From: Brooklawnia sp937867175
GTDB taxonomy: Bacteria; Actinomycetota; Actinomycetes; Propionibacteriales; Propionibacteriaceae
NCBI GenBank assembly: GCA_036821905.1
Contig: DAISIR010000001.1
Location: 260,913-324,912, forward strand
Reading direction: 5' to 3'
Length of the DNA: 64,000 bases
Each line of letters opens with the position of its first letter. The stretch's first letter is position 1. The notes beneath the pieces were generated by a model. That model worked only from the letters and a program-made list of their open reading frames with translations. It was not told the DNA's origin and did no database searches. Both the position numbers and the translations under genes were made by a program. Positions 24,021-35,210 of the stretch are shown here, piece after piece.

Positions 24021-25133
24021 TCAGGACGCAGCGACCTCTTCGCGACGGCGCCAACGGATGCCCGCATCGATGAACGGATCAATGTCGCCGTCGAAGACGG
24101 CGTCGGTGTTGCCGGTCTCGTAGTTGGTGCGCAGATCTTTGACCATCTGGTACGGGTGCAGCACGTAGCTGCGCATCTGCGAACCCCACGAGTTGCCGTC
24201 CGACTTGAGGGCGTTCATCTCGGCCTCGCGGTCTTGGCGAGCCTTCTCGAGCAGCCGAGCCTGCAGGACGCGCAACGCCGCCGCCTTGTTCTGGATCTGG
24301 CTCTTCTCGTTCTGGCAGCTAACCACCAGCCCGGTCGGCAAATGGGTGATCCGGACCGCGGAGTCGGTGGTGTTGACCGACTGACCCCCCGGGCCAGAGC
24401 TGCGGAAGACGTCTACACGGATCTCGGACTCCGGGATGTCAATGTGGTCGGTTTCCTCGACAGCCGGCAGCACCTCGACACCAGCGAAGCTCGTCTGACG
24501 GCGACCCTGGTTGTCGAACGGGCTGATCCGGACCAAGCGGTGGGTGCCCTGCTCCACCGAGAGCGTCCCGTAGGCGTATGGCGACCTGATCGCCATGGTG
24601 GCCGACTTGATGCCCGCTTCTTCGGCGTAGCTGATGTCGTAGACCTCGAAGCTGTAGCCGTGGCGTTCGGCCCACCGTTCGTACATGCGCAACAGCATCG
24701 CCGCGAAGTCGGCGGCGTCCACTCCCCCAGCCTCAGATCTGATGGTGATCAGCGCATCGCGGTGGTCATACTCACCGCTGAGCAGGGTACGGACCTCGAG
24801 TGCCTCAATGTCGTTCTTCAGGGACGCGAGGTCGCGCTGCGCCTCGGCCTGGCTGTCGAGATCGCGCTCCTCGATAGCGAGCTCCAGCAGCACCTGAACG
24901 TCGTCGAGACGTTGGCGGAGTTCCTCCACACGCTCCACCTCGGCTGTCAGGCGGGAGAGCCGACTGGTCACGCGCTGGGCGTTGACCTGGTCGCTCCACA
25001 GGTCGGGCGCGGCTGCTTCCTCCCCGAGCTTCGCGATCTCAGCCTTCTTGGCGGCTGGGTCGACAACCGCCTCGATGGAGGTCAACGTCCGATCGAGGTC
25101 GTGAATGATGTCGGGGAGATCTGCAGCTGCCAC
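24021..25133 (-). CDS. prfB: Peptide chain release factor 2
   Basis: 370 aa from a GTG at 25133 (AAADLPDIIHDLD). Signatures are the SPF stop-recognition tripeptide in VRISPFDNQG and the GGQ motif in SSGPGGQSVNTTDSAVRITH. The frame is continuous, so the autoregulatory frameshift known from E. coli prfB is absent, as usual in actinobacteria. It ends translation at UAA and UGA. Divergent from the YqeY gene, with 69 bases between starts that must hold both promoters. Confidence 0.95.
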   Translation of the reverse strand: MAAADLPDIIHDLDRTLTSIEAVVDPAAKKAEIAKLGEEAAAPDLWSDQVNAQRVTSRLSRLTAEVERVEELRQRLDDVQVLLELAIEERDLDSQAEAQRDLASLKNDIEALEVRTLLSGEYDHRDALITIRSEAGGVDAADFAAMLLRMYERWAERHGYSFEVYDISYAEEAGIKSATMAIRSPYAYGTLSVEQGTHRLVRISPFDNQGRRQTSFAGVEVLPAVEETDHIDIPESEIRVDVFRSSGPGGQSVNTTDSAVRITHLPTGLVVSCQNEKSQIQNKAAALRVLQARLLEKARQDREAEMNALKSDGNSWGSQMRSYVLHPYQMVKDLRTNYETGNTDAVFDGDIDPFIDAGIRWRRREEVAAS

Positions 25134-25202
25134 AAGTAGGGAGTCTACAGCGGCGGTGGGACAATGGCCCTTGCGCCCGTTGGGCGCCGAAAGGAGCAAG
25201 AC

Positions 25203-25670
25203 ATGGGCGTCATCAAGGATCAGTTGCGTGCCGACCTGACCGCAGCCATGAAGGCGAGGGACGAATTCGCGAAGTCAACCATCCGGATGGCACTCGGGGC
25301 CATCCAGTACGCCGAAGTGGCCGGCGAGCAGGCGCGTGTGCTGTCGGAGTCCGAGGAAATCGCAGTGCTGACCAAAGAGCAACGCAGCCGCACCGAGTCG
25401 GCAGAAACCTACGCGGCCGCCGGACGCCCAGAGCTCGCCGCAAAGGAGGCCGCGGAGGCCGAATTCCTGACCCGCTACCTGCCGCAGCAACTCAGCGCGG
25501 ACGAGTTGGTCGCGATCGTCGACGAGCAGGTCGCCCAAGCGGAAGCCGAGTTGGGCATGAAACCAACCATGAAGCAGATGGGTGCCATCGTCCGTGCCGT
25601 CAACGAGCAGGTGGCGGGACGCGCCGACGGCAAGACCGTGGCCGGTCTGGTCAGGCAGCGCCTCGGCTAG
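25203..25670 (+). CDS. YqeY/GatB-domain family protein
   Basis: 155 aa from the ATG at 25203, with AAGGAG nearby. It matches the YqeY layout: IKDQLRADLTAAMKARD at the start, LSESEEIAVLTKEQRSRTES in the middle, then FLTRYLPQQLSADELVAIV and a C-terminal MKQMGAIVRAVNEQVAGRADGKTVAGLVRQRL. YqeY resembles the tail domain of GatB and is suggested to work near tRNA amidation; its exact function is not established. A hairpin at 25710-25740 follows. Confidence 0.88.
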   Translation: MGVIKDQLRADLTAAMKARDEFAKSTIRMALGAIQYAEVAGEQARVLSESEEIAVLTKEQRSRTESAETYAAAGRPELAAKEAAEAEFLTRYLPQQLSADELVAIVDEQVAQAEAELGMKPTMKQMGAIVRAVNEQVAGRADGKTVAGLVRQRLG

Positions 25671-25709
25671 TACCTCTACGGGGACGCCGAGCCAGTCCTG
25701 AGGACGACC

Positions 25710-25740
25710 GGTGCTTGGCGTCCGCCGGGCGTCAAGCACC
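25710..25740. terminator. Hairpin between the YqeY gene and a small convergent frame
   Basis: GGTGCTTG pairs with CAAGCACC around a 15-base GC-rich loop, 40 bases after the YqeY stop. No T-tract is evident. The right arm overlaps the last codons of the small minus-strand frame. Confidence 0.55.
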
Positions 25741-25896
25741 TGCCCCCGGATCGGCGGCTGCCGGGACTGCATACGACTCGGCCCGGCCGCGTGCATCGTC
25801 CGCATGAACCGCGACTGCTCCGGTGGTGAGTGTGATCGCCGAGAGAAGGGTCGCTACGAGGAAGAGTCCCCAATCCAGACGCGTCTTCAACAACAT
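25732..25896 (-). CDS. Possible small membrane or secreted peptide (54 aa)
   Basis: Weak call. The ATG at 25896 opens a frame with a basic start (MLLKTRLDW), a 20-residue hydrophobic stretch (GLFLVATLLSAITLTTGAVA) and then HADDARGRAES, so it could be an exported peptide with a signal-like sequence. AGGAGG lies 13 bases upstream; a TTG nine bases upstream of the ATG is an alternative. No family is known to me. It is the only coding-like stretch in 25671-26175. Confidence 0.35.
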   Translation of the reverse strand: MLLKTRLDWGLFLVATLLSAITLTTGAVAVHADDARGRAESYAVPAAADPGAGA

Positions 25897-26175
25897 TTCG
25901 AACAAGATCCTCCTGCCGGGACGACTCGCTTCTCGGGAGACTGCGAACCCAGTCACCCGAAAGGGGTATTCGGCCTTGTCTTTGCTGAATGTTAAATGAG
26001 AGCAGGCCTTGATCTCGGGAGCGACTTGCCGAAAAGGAGAGCGGTCCATTTGCCATCGGTGGCCAGATTCATCAACGCGCCGAGCTGATAGCACGAATCC
26101 CAGGCTGACGATGGGTTGCTCGGGTGTGGCGCCCCAGCCACGAAGAGGGGACCACGAGCATGGGGAGCGAGCCGG

Positions 26176-26249
26176 TGGGCGCAGTCGGACTCGAACCAAC
26201 GACCTGCTGCTTGTAAGGCAGCTGCTCTAACCAACTGAGCTATGCGCCC
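26176..26249 (-). tRNA. tRNA-Val (anticodon TAC)
   Basis: Full cloverleaf: acceptor GGGCGCA/TGCGCCC, D-arm GCTC...GAGC, anticodon stem GCTGC/GCAGC with loop CTTACAA (anticodon TAC), T-arm GTTGG-TTCGAGT-CCGAC. Discriminator A is followed by CC then G, so CCA is not completely encoded. It reads GUA and related Val codons. Confidence 0.95.
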
Positions 26250-26350
26250 GTGCGGACCATCTCAGTCCGTCACGACTGCCAATTGTGGCATTCCCGGGCC
26301 CGCAAACCGAAACTGTCCGGGGCCCCGGCACACAATCTGCTGCGGGTGGG

Positions 26351-26399
26351 TCAAGATAACGAAACGAGGGCCCCTGGGGCCCTCGTTTCGTTGTCTTGA
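26351..26399 (-). terminator. Very long terminator hairpin after hsp20
   Basis: Two 24-base arms, left beginning TCAAGATAACGAAACGAGGG and right ending CTCGTTTCGTTGTCTTGA, pair with a single mismatch around almost no loop. It lies five bases past the hsp20 stop. The arms contain T-runs on both strands, so it can act in both directions. Confidence 0.85.
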
Positions 26400-26403
26400 T
26401 GGA

Positions 26404-26880
26404 TCAGAGCTGGGCGCTGTCGCCGGCGTGTTCGCCCTGGTCGACGGTGACCTCGCCGGCAACCGAGCCGCCGGTGCCGACCTTCACCTTGCGCGGCTTG
26501 GCCTCTTCAGCCACTGGGATGGTCAGCGTCAGCACCCCATCGGCGTACTCGGCGCTGATCTCGGACAAGTTGAGGCCCGCCCCGAGCGTCAGCTGCCGGG
26601 CGTAGGAACCGTAGCTACGCTCACGACTTACCCAACGGTTGTCTTCGCCGCTGGTGGTCATCTCCTCCTGCTCGCGCTCAGCTCGCACGGTCAGCGTGCG
26701 ATCGTCCACATCGATGTCGATGCTGTCGGCGCTCACACCGGGCAGATCAATCTTGACGACGAAGTTGTCGCCGTCCCGGTAGAGGTCCATGGGCATGCTC
26801 CGGACGTCGGCGGCGGCACTCCTGGCGAGTTGGTTGAAGAGACGGTCCACGTCACGGAACGGGTTGTAGGCGATGGTCAT
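26404..26880 (-). CDS. Small heat-shock protein (Hsp20/alpha-crystallin)
   Basis: 158 aa from the ATG at 26880 (MTIAYNPFRDVDRLFNQLAR). The alpha-crystallin domain covers about 35-135: MDLYRDGDNFVVKIDLPGV, DIDVDDRTLTVRAERE, and the end motif EYADGVLTLTIPVAEEAKPRKVKV with the conserved G-V-L-T-L. It is an ATP-independent holdase for unfolding proteins. A HAIR operator about 100-120 bases upstream indicates repression by HspR. A long terminator follows. Confidence 0.93.
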   Translation of the reverse strand: MTIAYNPFRDVDRLFNQLARSAAADVRSMPMDLYRDGDNFVVKIDLPGVSADSIDIDVDDRTLTVRAEREQEEMTTSGEDNRWVSRERSYGSYARQLTLGAGLNLSEISAEYADGVLTLTIPVAEEAKPRKVKVGTGGSVAGEVTVDQGEHAGDSAQL

Positions 26881-26979
26881 GAGATCTCCTTGCGTCTTGT
26901 TGTCCTGCGTTGGTCTGTAGGGGCGCCGCAGCGGCGCCGTCAGCAGGTACAACACCTGTCACAACGAGTCTATTCCAAG

Positions 26980-27000
26980 GTTGAGTCACCAACACTCAAC
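26980..27000. promoter_or_regulatory. HAIR operator (HspR binding site) upstream of hsp20
   Basis: GTTGAGT-N7-ACTCAAC matches the HspR-associated inverted repeat CTTGAGT-N7-ACTCAAG except for the outer base of each arm, which still pair with each other. Its place upstream of hsp20 fits the HspR control known in Streptomyces and mycobacteria. The adjacent stretch 27001-27318 up to the DUF3052 gene shows no gene I can support. Confidence 0.8.
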
Positions 27001-27318
27001 TTCCCCTGGATTGCCGCCTGGGCCTTGGCGCGGCCGGAGTCAGCCGCCACCGCCCGGACGACCGCCGCCCCTGACTGGAGCACAGCTATGAGCACAGCAA
27101 CCAATTTCCGCGGTCTTTCCTAGTCGTAGCTGCGCGAGACTCAGGGATCGAGACCTCCAGCGTTCGGCAGTCCTGCAGCTCGATTCCCGACCGCAGTTGA
27201 ACTCGGGCCGGGGCGCCCCGCAGAAAGGACGCGACGGTGCTGCGTCCGAACCGGTCGGGACTCGACTCCGTGGCTACATCGCCGCAGCCGCACCGGGCTG
27301 CAAGGATCAGGCAGGCGA

Positions 27319-27747
27319 TCAACGGCGTGCGTTGCGAGGCCGGACGACCTTGTGGGCCTGCCAATCGTGGCTCGCATCGACCCCTGAGGTGAGCACCAGT
27401 CCGGAGGAGTTGACGCCCTCGGTGATGTCAGCTGGATCCACGTAGCCCGGACGCCCGATCTTCGGCGTCAGCAGCCAGATCCAGCCGGTACGCGAGAGGT
27501 CGCGCAACGCGTCGACCAACGCGTCGGTCACGTCGGAATCATCATCGCGGTGCCAAAGCAGGACCACGTCGACCGCCTCGACAGCGTCCTCGACCAATTC
27601 GGCATCGATGGTGTCCATCACCTCATCGCGCAGATCTTGGTCGACGTCATCGTCCCAGCCCAGTTCTTGGACCACCATGCCCTTAGATAGACCGAGTTGA
27701 TCGATGTCAGCAGGATCGGAACCGGACCCGTTCGGGGTTACCACCAT
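27319..27747 (-). CDS. DUF3052 family protein
   Basis: 142 aa. DUF3052 pattern: DQLGLSKGMVVQELGWDDDV near residue 15, a strongly acidic middle (DTIDAELVEDAVEAVDVVLLWHRDDD), then LSRTGWIWLLTPKIGRPGYVDPADI and a C-terminal SGVDASHDWQAHKVVRPR. Function unknown; confined to actinobacteria and typically next to aceE and the fatty-acid genes, as here. A GGAGG sits very close to the ATG at 27747, so the GTG at 27744 may be the real start. Confidence 0.88.
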   Translation of the reverse strand: MVVTPNGSGSDPADIDQLGLSKGMVVQELGWDDDVDQDLRDEVMDTIDAELVEDAVEAVDVVLLWHRDDDSDVTDALVDALRDLSRTGWIWLLTPKIGRPGYVDPADITEGVNSSGLVLTSGVDASHDWQAHKVVRPRNARR

Positions 27748-27822
27748 TCCTCCACTTCACCATAGAGACGCATTCATCGCCCGCGGGACCGCGACGATGT
27801 CACCAGATTGCCAGAACAGACG

Positions 27823-27858
27823 CGGGTGGCGCGACCTTTGCGAAGGTCGCGCCACCCG
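27823..27858 (-). terminator. Strong terminator hairpin after aceE
   Basis: CGGGTGGCGCGACCTT pairs perfectly with AAGGTCGCGCCACCCG around TGCG, 24 bases past the aceE stop. A 16-bp perfect stem with a UNCG-like tetraloop is very stable. Confidence 0.85.
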
Positions 27859-27882
27859 GGCCGGTAACGCTCATTCGGCGAA

Positions 27883-30633
<2,751 letters not shown>

Positions 30634-30884
30634 GCTAACGTCCTTTCGGTGGTGGCGGTCTCCAGTAAACGCCGCAGGTGCTCACAATCTTCCCGCTAAC
30701 CGGCGGACTTTGAGACCCTTACCGACCAACCTTGCCCGACGATTCAAGTCTTGACCAGTGGCGGCCCTTGCCCGCGCCCCTCCCGCACGCAAGTCGTTGT
30801 CGGTATCCTGAACTCGCCCGCCCGATGAGGGGCAACGGTGCGCCAAGCGCACCTCGGCGTAGACGCTCATGAAAGGCGATGAAG

Positions 30885-31958
30885 ATGAAACTCCGCGAGG
30901 ACGCCAAGTGGTCCATGGTCATCCCCACCAGCATGGGAATCCGCATTTGCCCCGAGGACGGGCAGCCCGTACAGGCATCGAGTGTCTTCCGCATGCAGGT
31001 CACCTCGGCTGAAAGCAATGTCGGCGCGATCTCCAGTTTCTTGGGCGAGCCTGTCAAGATCTTGACCAACTTCGTCAAGGGTTCCCCCATCTCGATGATG
31101 ATCAAGTCGAACCTCGCCTCGCGGTTCATGGCCTACGAGGGCCCGGACGTCGAGCAGGGCAACGCTTGGGGTTACCGCCATCAGTTCAACATCGCCGACT
31201 CCGGCTACGGCAACCGCGGCGCCCGGGTGTGGAACGACCGGGCCGGTGAGGTCGGCCTGCTGCTGGACGCCAAGGACTTCGACCTGGACCGCATCTTCGG
31301 CGAGGAGGGCGCCAAGATCGTGCACATGTCGGGCTTGATCGCCGCGCTGTCACCAAACACACTGCAGTTCTGCCTCGACATCGCCCACAAGGCCAAGGAA
31401 TACGGTTCGGCAGTCAGCTTCGACATCAACCACCGTGCGTCCTTCTGGAAGGGCCGCGAGCAGGAGCTGCGCGACGGCTTCACCGAGATCGCCAAGCAGT
31501 GCAAGATCCTGATCGGCAATGAGGAGGACTTCCAGCTGGCGCTCGGCCTAGCGGGGCCGGATGCGGGCGGCAAGGACATCGCCGCCAAGATCGAGGGCTT
31601 CAAGGCCATGATCAACACCGCCCACGAGAAGTTCCCTGAGGTAGAGGTCTTCGCCACTACGCTGCGCGAGGTCATCGATGCCAACCACCACATGTGGGGC
31701 GCCATTCTGTGGGCCGATGGCCAGTTCTACGTAGCCGAGCCGCGCGACATCGGCGTCCTCGACCGAATCGGTGGCGGCGATTCTACCGTCGGCGGCATCC
31801 TGTATGGCCTGATCAAAGGCTGGGAACCCGAGAAGTGCCTGCAATTCGGCTGGGCATCCGGCGCGATCACCACCACCTTCCTCACCGACTACGCCATGCC
31901 GGCCGACGAGGAGCAGATCTGGGCGGTCTGGGAAGGCAACGCGCGCATCAAGCGCTGA
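30885..31958 (+). CDS. PfkB-family sugar kinase (possibly 2-keto-3-deoxygluconate kinase)
   Basis: 357 aa from the ATG at 30885, eight bases after AAAGG; the ATG at 30879 is too close to that site. Ribokinase-fold landmarks: AESNVGAISSFLG, VHMSGLIAALSPNT, VSFDINHRASFWK, ILIGNEEDFQLALG, and the C-terminal catalytic motif DRIGGGDSTVGGILYGLIKG with the base Asp in GGD. The D-x-N-x-R substrate strand fits KDG kinases. Sugar specificity is inference. It starts 250 bases from aceE, transcribed away from it; a clean terminator follows at 31982. Confidence 0.8.
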   Translation: MKLREDAKWSMVIPTSMGIRICPEDGQPVQASSVFRMQVTSAESNVGAISSFLGEPVKILTNFVKGSPISMMIKSNLASRFMAYEGPDVEQGNAWGYRHQFNIADSGYGNRGARVWNDRAGEVGLLLDAKDFDLDRIFGEEGAKIVHMSGLIAALSPNTLQFCLDIAHKAKEYGSAVSFDINHRASFWKGREQELRDGFTEIAKQCKILIGNEEDFQLALGLAGPDAGGKDIAAKIEGFKAMINTAHEKFPEVEVFATTLREVIDANHHMWGAILWADGQFYVAEPRDIGVLDRIGGGDSTVGGILYGLIKGWEPEKCLQFGWASGAITTTFLTDYAMPADEEQIWAVWEGNARIKR

Positions 31959-31981
31959 CGCCAAGCGATTGTGTCCTGAAG

Positions 31982-32009
31982 GCAGGCGAGTGGTCGCTCA
32001 CTCGCCTGC
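31982..32009 (+). terminator. Terminator after the PfkB kinase
   Basis: GCAGGCGAGTG pairs perfectly with CACTCGCCTGC around GTCGCT, 23 bases past the stop. An 11-bp GC-rich stem with T-containing downstream sequence. Confidence 0.75.
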
Positions 32010-32091
32010 TTCGGCGTCCAGCGCAGGACAGGGCTCGGCGAATACACTCGGGCAAGGCTCCACACCACCGATCGATCCAGGAGACACCTCG

Positions 32092-32739
32092 ATGAAGAAG
32101 TTGCTGATCGTCCGCGCGCACCCTTACGGCTCCGATCGTTCGCGCAGCATGCAGCTGGCGGACGCATTTCTGGCCGGCTTCCGCGAGACCCACCCGGACG
32201 CCCTGGTCGAGGACATCAATCTCTACACGGCCGCGGTCCCCGAGATCGACATCGACCTGCTCTCCGGGTGGGAGCAGCTTCACGACGGCGAGGAGTTCAT
32301 CCATCTTGCCCCGCTGCAGCAGGCCAAGCTCACGCTCTTCGACAACTACACCATGCAGTTCCAGAGCTCGGACACCGTGGCGATCGCCAACCCGCTGTGG
32401 AACCTGTCCGTGCCGACCCGGCTGAAGGCGTGGGTTGACACGGTCTGCCGATCGGGCGTCACCTTCCGCTACAACTCGGAGGGACGCGCAGAGGGTCTGG
32501 CCGGCGGCAAGCAGGTCATCCACCTTCAGGCGAGCGGCGGTCACTTCGGCGGCAACGACCCCGCCAGCAAGTGGCTGCGCACCGTCTTCACCTTCATCGG
32601 CTGCGAGTTCCAGCAATACGCGGCCGAAGGCATGGACCACGAGCCCGAGCGGGCCGACGAGATCATGCGGGACGCGCTGGAGGCGGTGAGACAACTCGGC
32701 CGTGACTGCCTGAGCAGACCAGCCGGAAGACCTTCCTGA
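32092..32739 (+). CDS. FMN-dependent NADH azoreductase / quinone reductase-like flavoprotein
   Basis: 215 aa from the ATG at 32092 with AGGAG eight bases before it. Flavodoxin-like fold: a first strand with phosphate loop (LLIVRAHPYGSDRSRSM), TVAIANPLWNLSVPTRLKAW near residue 95, and HLQASGGHFGG, as in AzoR proteins, which bind FMN here. The likely reaction is two-electron reduction of quinones or azo compounds with NAD(P)H, guarding against redox stress. It stands alone between the kinase and the fasR-like gene. Confidence 0.83.
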   Translation: MKKLLIVRAHPYGSDRSRSMQLADAFLAGFRETHPDALVEDINLYTAAVPEIDIDLLSGWEQLHDGEEFIHLAPLQQAKLTLFDNYTMQFQSSDTVAIANPLWNLSVPTRLKAWVDTVCRSGVTFRYNSEGRAEGLAGGKQVIHLQASGGHFGGNDPASKWLRTVFTFIGCEFQQYAAEGMDHEPERADEIMRDALEAVRQLGRDCLSRPAGRPS

Positions 32740-32816
32740 CTGCGTCGGGTTCGGTGCGCATCATCGGTCGCTAGAGTGACAGGCGCGGCACCCGCCGCAC
32801 GAGCCCGGGAGGTCAG

Positions 32817-34031
32817 ATGGCGACGAAGCCAGCCGCTGGTGCGGGACGCGACCTGATCCCGTCCAGCCGCAGCCGGAAGGCGCTGGCGAAGCGGCTGGCG
32901 GCCCAAGCCGGCAGGATGAGCAGCGCGGTCATCGCCGAGATGGAGACGCAGCACCCTTGGTATGCCGAACTTGGCGCCGAGGACCGCTCATGGGTGACCA
33001 TGGTCGCCAACAGTGGCATCAACGGCTTCGTAGAATGGCTGGCTGACGAGGACGACGGCAGTGCCGATCCAGCCTCGATCTTCAACGTCGCCCCCCGCTC
33101 GCTGACCCGCAAGGTCAGCCTGCACCAGGCGGTGGACCTGATCAAGACCACGGTGGCGGTGGTGGAGACACAGATCGGGGTGCTGATGCCCCGCGCCGAC
33201 CGGGCGATGCTGCAGACCGCCATTCTGCACTACTCCCGCGAGATCGCCTTCGCCTCCGCGGACGTCTATGCGCACGCCGCTGAGTCGAGGGTTTCCTGGG
33301 ACGACCGCATGGAGGCGGTCATCGTGGACGCCGTCCTGCGCGCCAGCCCGAATGAGGAACTGTTGTCGCGCGCGGCCACGCTGGGTTGGCAGAGTCAGTC
33401 AGCGGTCGTGGTTGCGGTCGGCGAGGTGCCCGAGGAGCAGGATTGGACGACGCTGCGCAAGGACGCTGAGGGCCTCGGACTGGTCACGATGGTCGCCAGG
33501 CACGGCGATCGGTTGGTCGTCATCCTCTCCCCCACCGACCCGGACGCCCCCGCCGACCAGGAGGCGGCGGTTGGGTGGCTGACCGGGCTTGCAGAGCACT
33601 TCGGGCCAGGACCGATCGTCGTGGGGCCGCCGGTCAGGCAGCTCACCCTGGCTTCCGGATCGGCCCGGGCGGCGATGTCAGGCGCCCGCTCGGTGGGGGC
33701 CTGGCCAGAAGGACCGCGCGTCCTCAGCGCCCGAGATCTGCTGCCCGAGCGAGCCTTGGCAGGCAACGGGAGCGCCCGGCGCGAACTGGTGGAGTCGGTT
33801 TATGCGCCGCTGGCTGAGGCCGGCGGCGACCTGATGGAAACCTGCGTCTGCTTCTTCGACCAGGGTGGTTCGATCGAGGCCAGCGCGCGCGCACTGTTCG
33901 TGCACCCGAATACGGTGCGCTACCGGCTCAAGCGCATCACCGAGGTGACCACCTACTCCCCTACCGACCCTCGTGAAGGCTACGTACTGCGTTTGGCGCT
34001 CACCCTGGGCCGGCTGCGCGACTTGAATTGA
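32817..34031 (+). CDS. PucR-family regulator, FasR-like
   Basis: 404 aa. The C-terminal HTH_30 is plain: FFDQGGSIEASARALFVHPN then TVRYRLKRITEVT. The N-terminal two thirds are helical and carry a GGDEF-like middle typical of PucR proteins. In Streptomyces the equivalent gene before fabD is FasR, which activates the fatty-acid operon; position and domain match, so the same role is inferred. A perfect palindrome at 34190-34208, between this gene and fabD, is a candidate binding site. Confidence 0.85.
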   Translation: MATKPAAGAGRDLIPSSRSRKALAKRLAAQAGRMSSAVIAEMETQHPWYAELGAEDRSWVTMVANSGINGFVEWLADEDDGSADPASIFNVAPRSLTRKVSLHQAVDLIKTTVAVVETQIGVLMPRADRAMLQTAILHYSREIAFASADVYAHAAESRVSWDDRMEAVIVDAVLRASPNEELLSRAATLGWQSQSAVVVAVGEVPEEQDWTTLRKDAEGLGLVTMVARHGDRLVVILSPTDPDAPADQEAAVGWLTGLAEHFGPGPIVVGPPVRQLTLASGSARAAMSGARSVGAWPEGPRVLSARDLLPERALAGNGSARRELVESVYAPLAEAGGDLMETCVCFFDQGGSIEASARALFVHPNTVRYRLKRITEVTTYSPTDPREGYVLRLALTLGRLRDLN

Positions 34032-34189
34032 CGATGCTCTCGCCCAGTCCAGGTCAGCTGAGACCTGTGGCGCTCAAAGGCTTCAGATAGGCGAAGTGCC
34101 GAAAAGGGCGCACTGGTTCGACGTTTCCCGGCATTTCGCGGCTCATTCACCGAACGGGTGCACGGTTTTCGACGCAGTCGGGGCGGTCT

Positions 34190-34208
34190 GTTGTGAGAAG
34201 CTCACAAC
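34190..34208. promoter_or_regulatory. Palindrome in the fabD promoter region (candidate FasR-like operator)
   Basis: GTTGTGAG-AAG-CTCACAAC is an 8-bp perfect inverted repeat. It lies 66 bases before the preferred fabD start and 19 bases before the first in-frame GTG. The region 34032-34226 holds no gene. Which protein binds it is inference from the neighbouring regulator gene. Confidence 0.6.
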
Positions 34209-34274
34209 TTACACCCACTCGATTTCGTGGCAACCTCCCGGGCGGTGAACCGGCCCGAGAGGGACGATTATTAC

Positions 34275-35210
34275 GTGCTTGCGATTACCGCGCCCGGTCA
34301 GGGCGCTCAGACCCCCGGTTTCTTGGCCGAGTGGCTGCAGATCGACTCCTTCGCCGACCGGATTGCCTGGCTGTCCGCCGTCAGCGGGCTTGATCTCGCC
34401 CACTTCGGAACCGAGGCGGATGCGGAGACTATCCGCGATACCGCCATCGCCCAACCCCTGCTGGTCGCGTCCGCGATCGCGATCTCCCATGAACTCTTCG
34501 GCGCCGATCAAGCCCCCTGCGGCCCGGCGGATGTCGTCGCCGGCCACAGCGTCGGTGAGATCGGAGCCGCGGTCCTGAGCGGCGTGCTGAGCGCGGAGTC
34601 CGCAATGGTCTTCGTCCGCGAACGTGGTCAGGGTATGGCTGCCGCCTCCGCGGTGAGGCCCACCGGGATGTCGGCGGTCGTGGCCGGCAAGCCGGACGAA
34701 GTGCTCGCCGCCATTGAGGCCGCTGGCTTGGTCGCCGCCAACAACAACGGCTCAGGCCAAGTGGTCGCCGCCGGCACCCTTGAGCAGCTTCAGCAGTTGG
34801 CAGACAACCCGCCGGCCCGCGCGCGAGTCATCCCACTGCAGGTGGCCGGCGCCTTCCACACCGTCCACATGGCTCCCGCGAAGGCACGGCTCGAGCTGCT
34901 GGCCCGCTCGATCCCGACCGCAACCCCGCTCACCCGGCTGCTGTCGAACCGCGACGGTGAGGTTGTCGAGTCGGGCGCCGACTACCTGTCGCGCATGGTC
35001 AACCAGGTCACGAACCCGGTGCGTTGGGACCAGTGCATGGACACCATGACCTCCCTCGGCATCACCGGGCTCCTCGAGCTGGCTCCCGCCGGCACCTTGA
35101 CCGGCATCGCCAAACGGAACCTGAAAGACGTCGAGCTGTTCAACCTGAATACTCCCGACCAGCTGGACGAGGCGCGCGCGTTCTGTGCGAGCCACGCCGG
35201 CCAGAAATGA
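34275..35210 (+). CDS. fabD: Malonyl-CoA:ACP transacylase
   Basis: 311 aa from the GTG at 34275 (VLAITAPGQGAQTPGF), which aligns with normal FabD starts and follows AGAGGGAC; in-frame GTGs at 34227 and 34245 are possible. The catalytic Ser is in GHSVGEIGAAVLSGVL near residue 90, the Arg in FVRERGQGM, and the His in VAGAFHTVHM. It moves malonyl from CoA to the ACP encoded two genes on. fabH starts inside its stop codon (ATGA). Confidence 0.94.
   Translation: MLAITAPGQGAQTPGFLAEWLQIDSFADRIAWLSAVSGLDLAHFGTEADAETIRDTAIAQPLLVASAIAISHELFGADQAPCGPADVVAGHSVGEIGAAVLSGVLSAESAMVFVRERGQGMAAASAVRPTGMSAVVAGKPDEVLAAIEAAGLVAANNNGSGQVVAAGTLEQLQQLADNPPARARVIPLQVAGAFHTVHMAPAKARLELLARSIPTATPLTRLLSNRDGEVVESGADYLSRMVNQVTNPVRWDQCMDTMTSLGITGLLELAPAGTLTGIAKRNLKDVELFNLNTPDQLDEARAFCASHAGQK

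Noticed and set aside
24021..25133. Programmed frameshift in prfB
   Set aside because: The frame is continuous from the GTG to the end with no in-frame TGA after an early CTTT-type slip site.
27086..27364. Small minus-strand frames between DUF3052 and hsp20
   Set aside because: No ribosome sites, mutually overlapping frames, and one enters the DUF3052 gene; no family resemblance.
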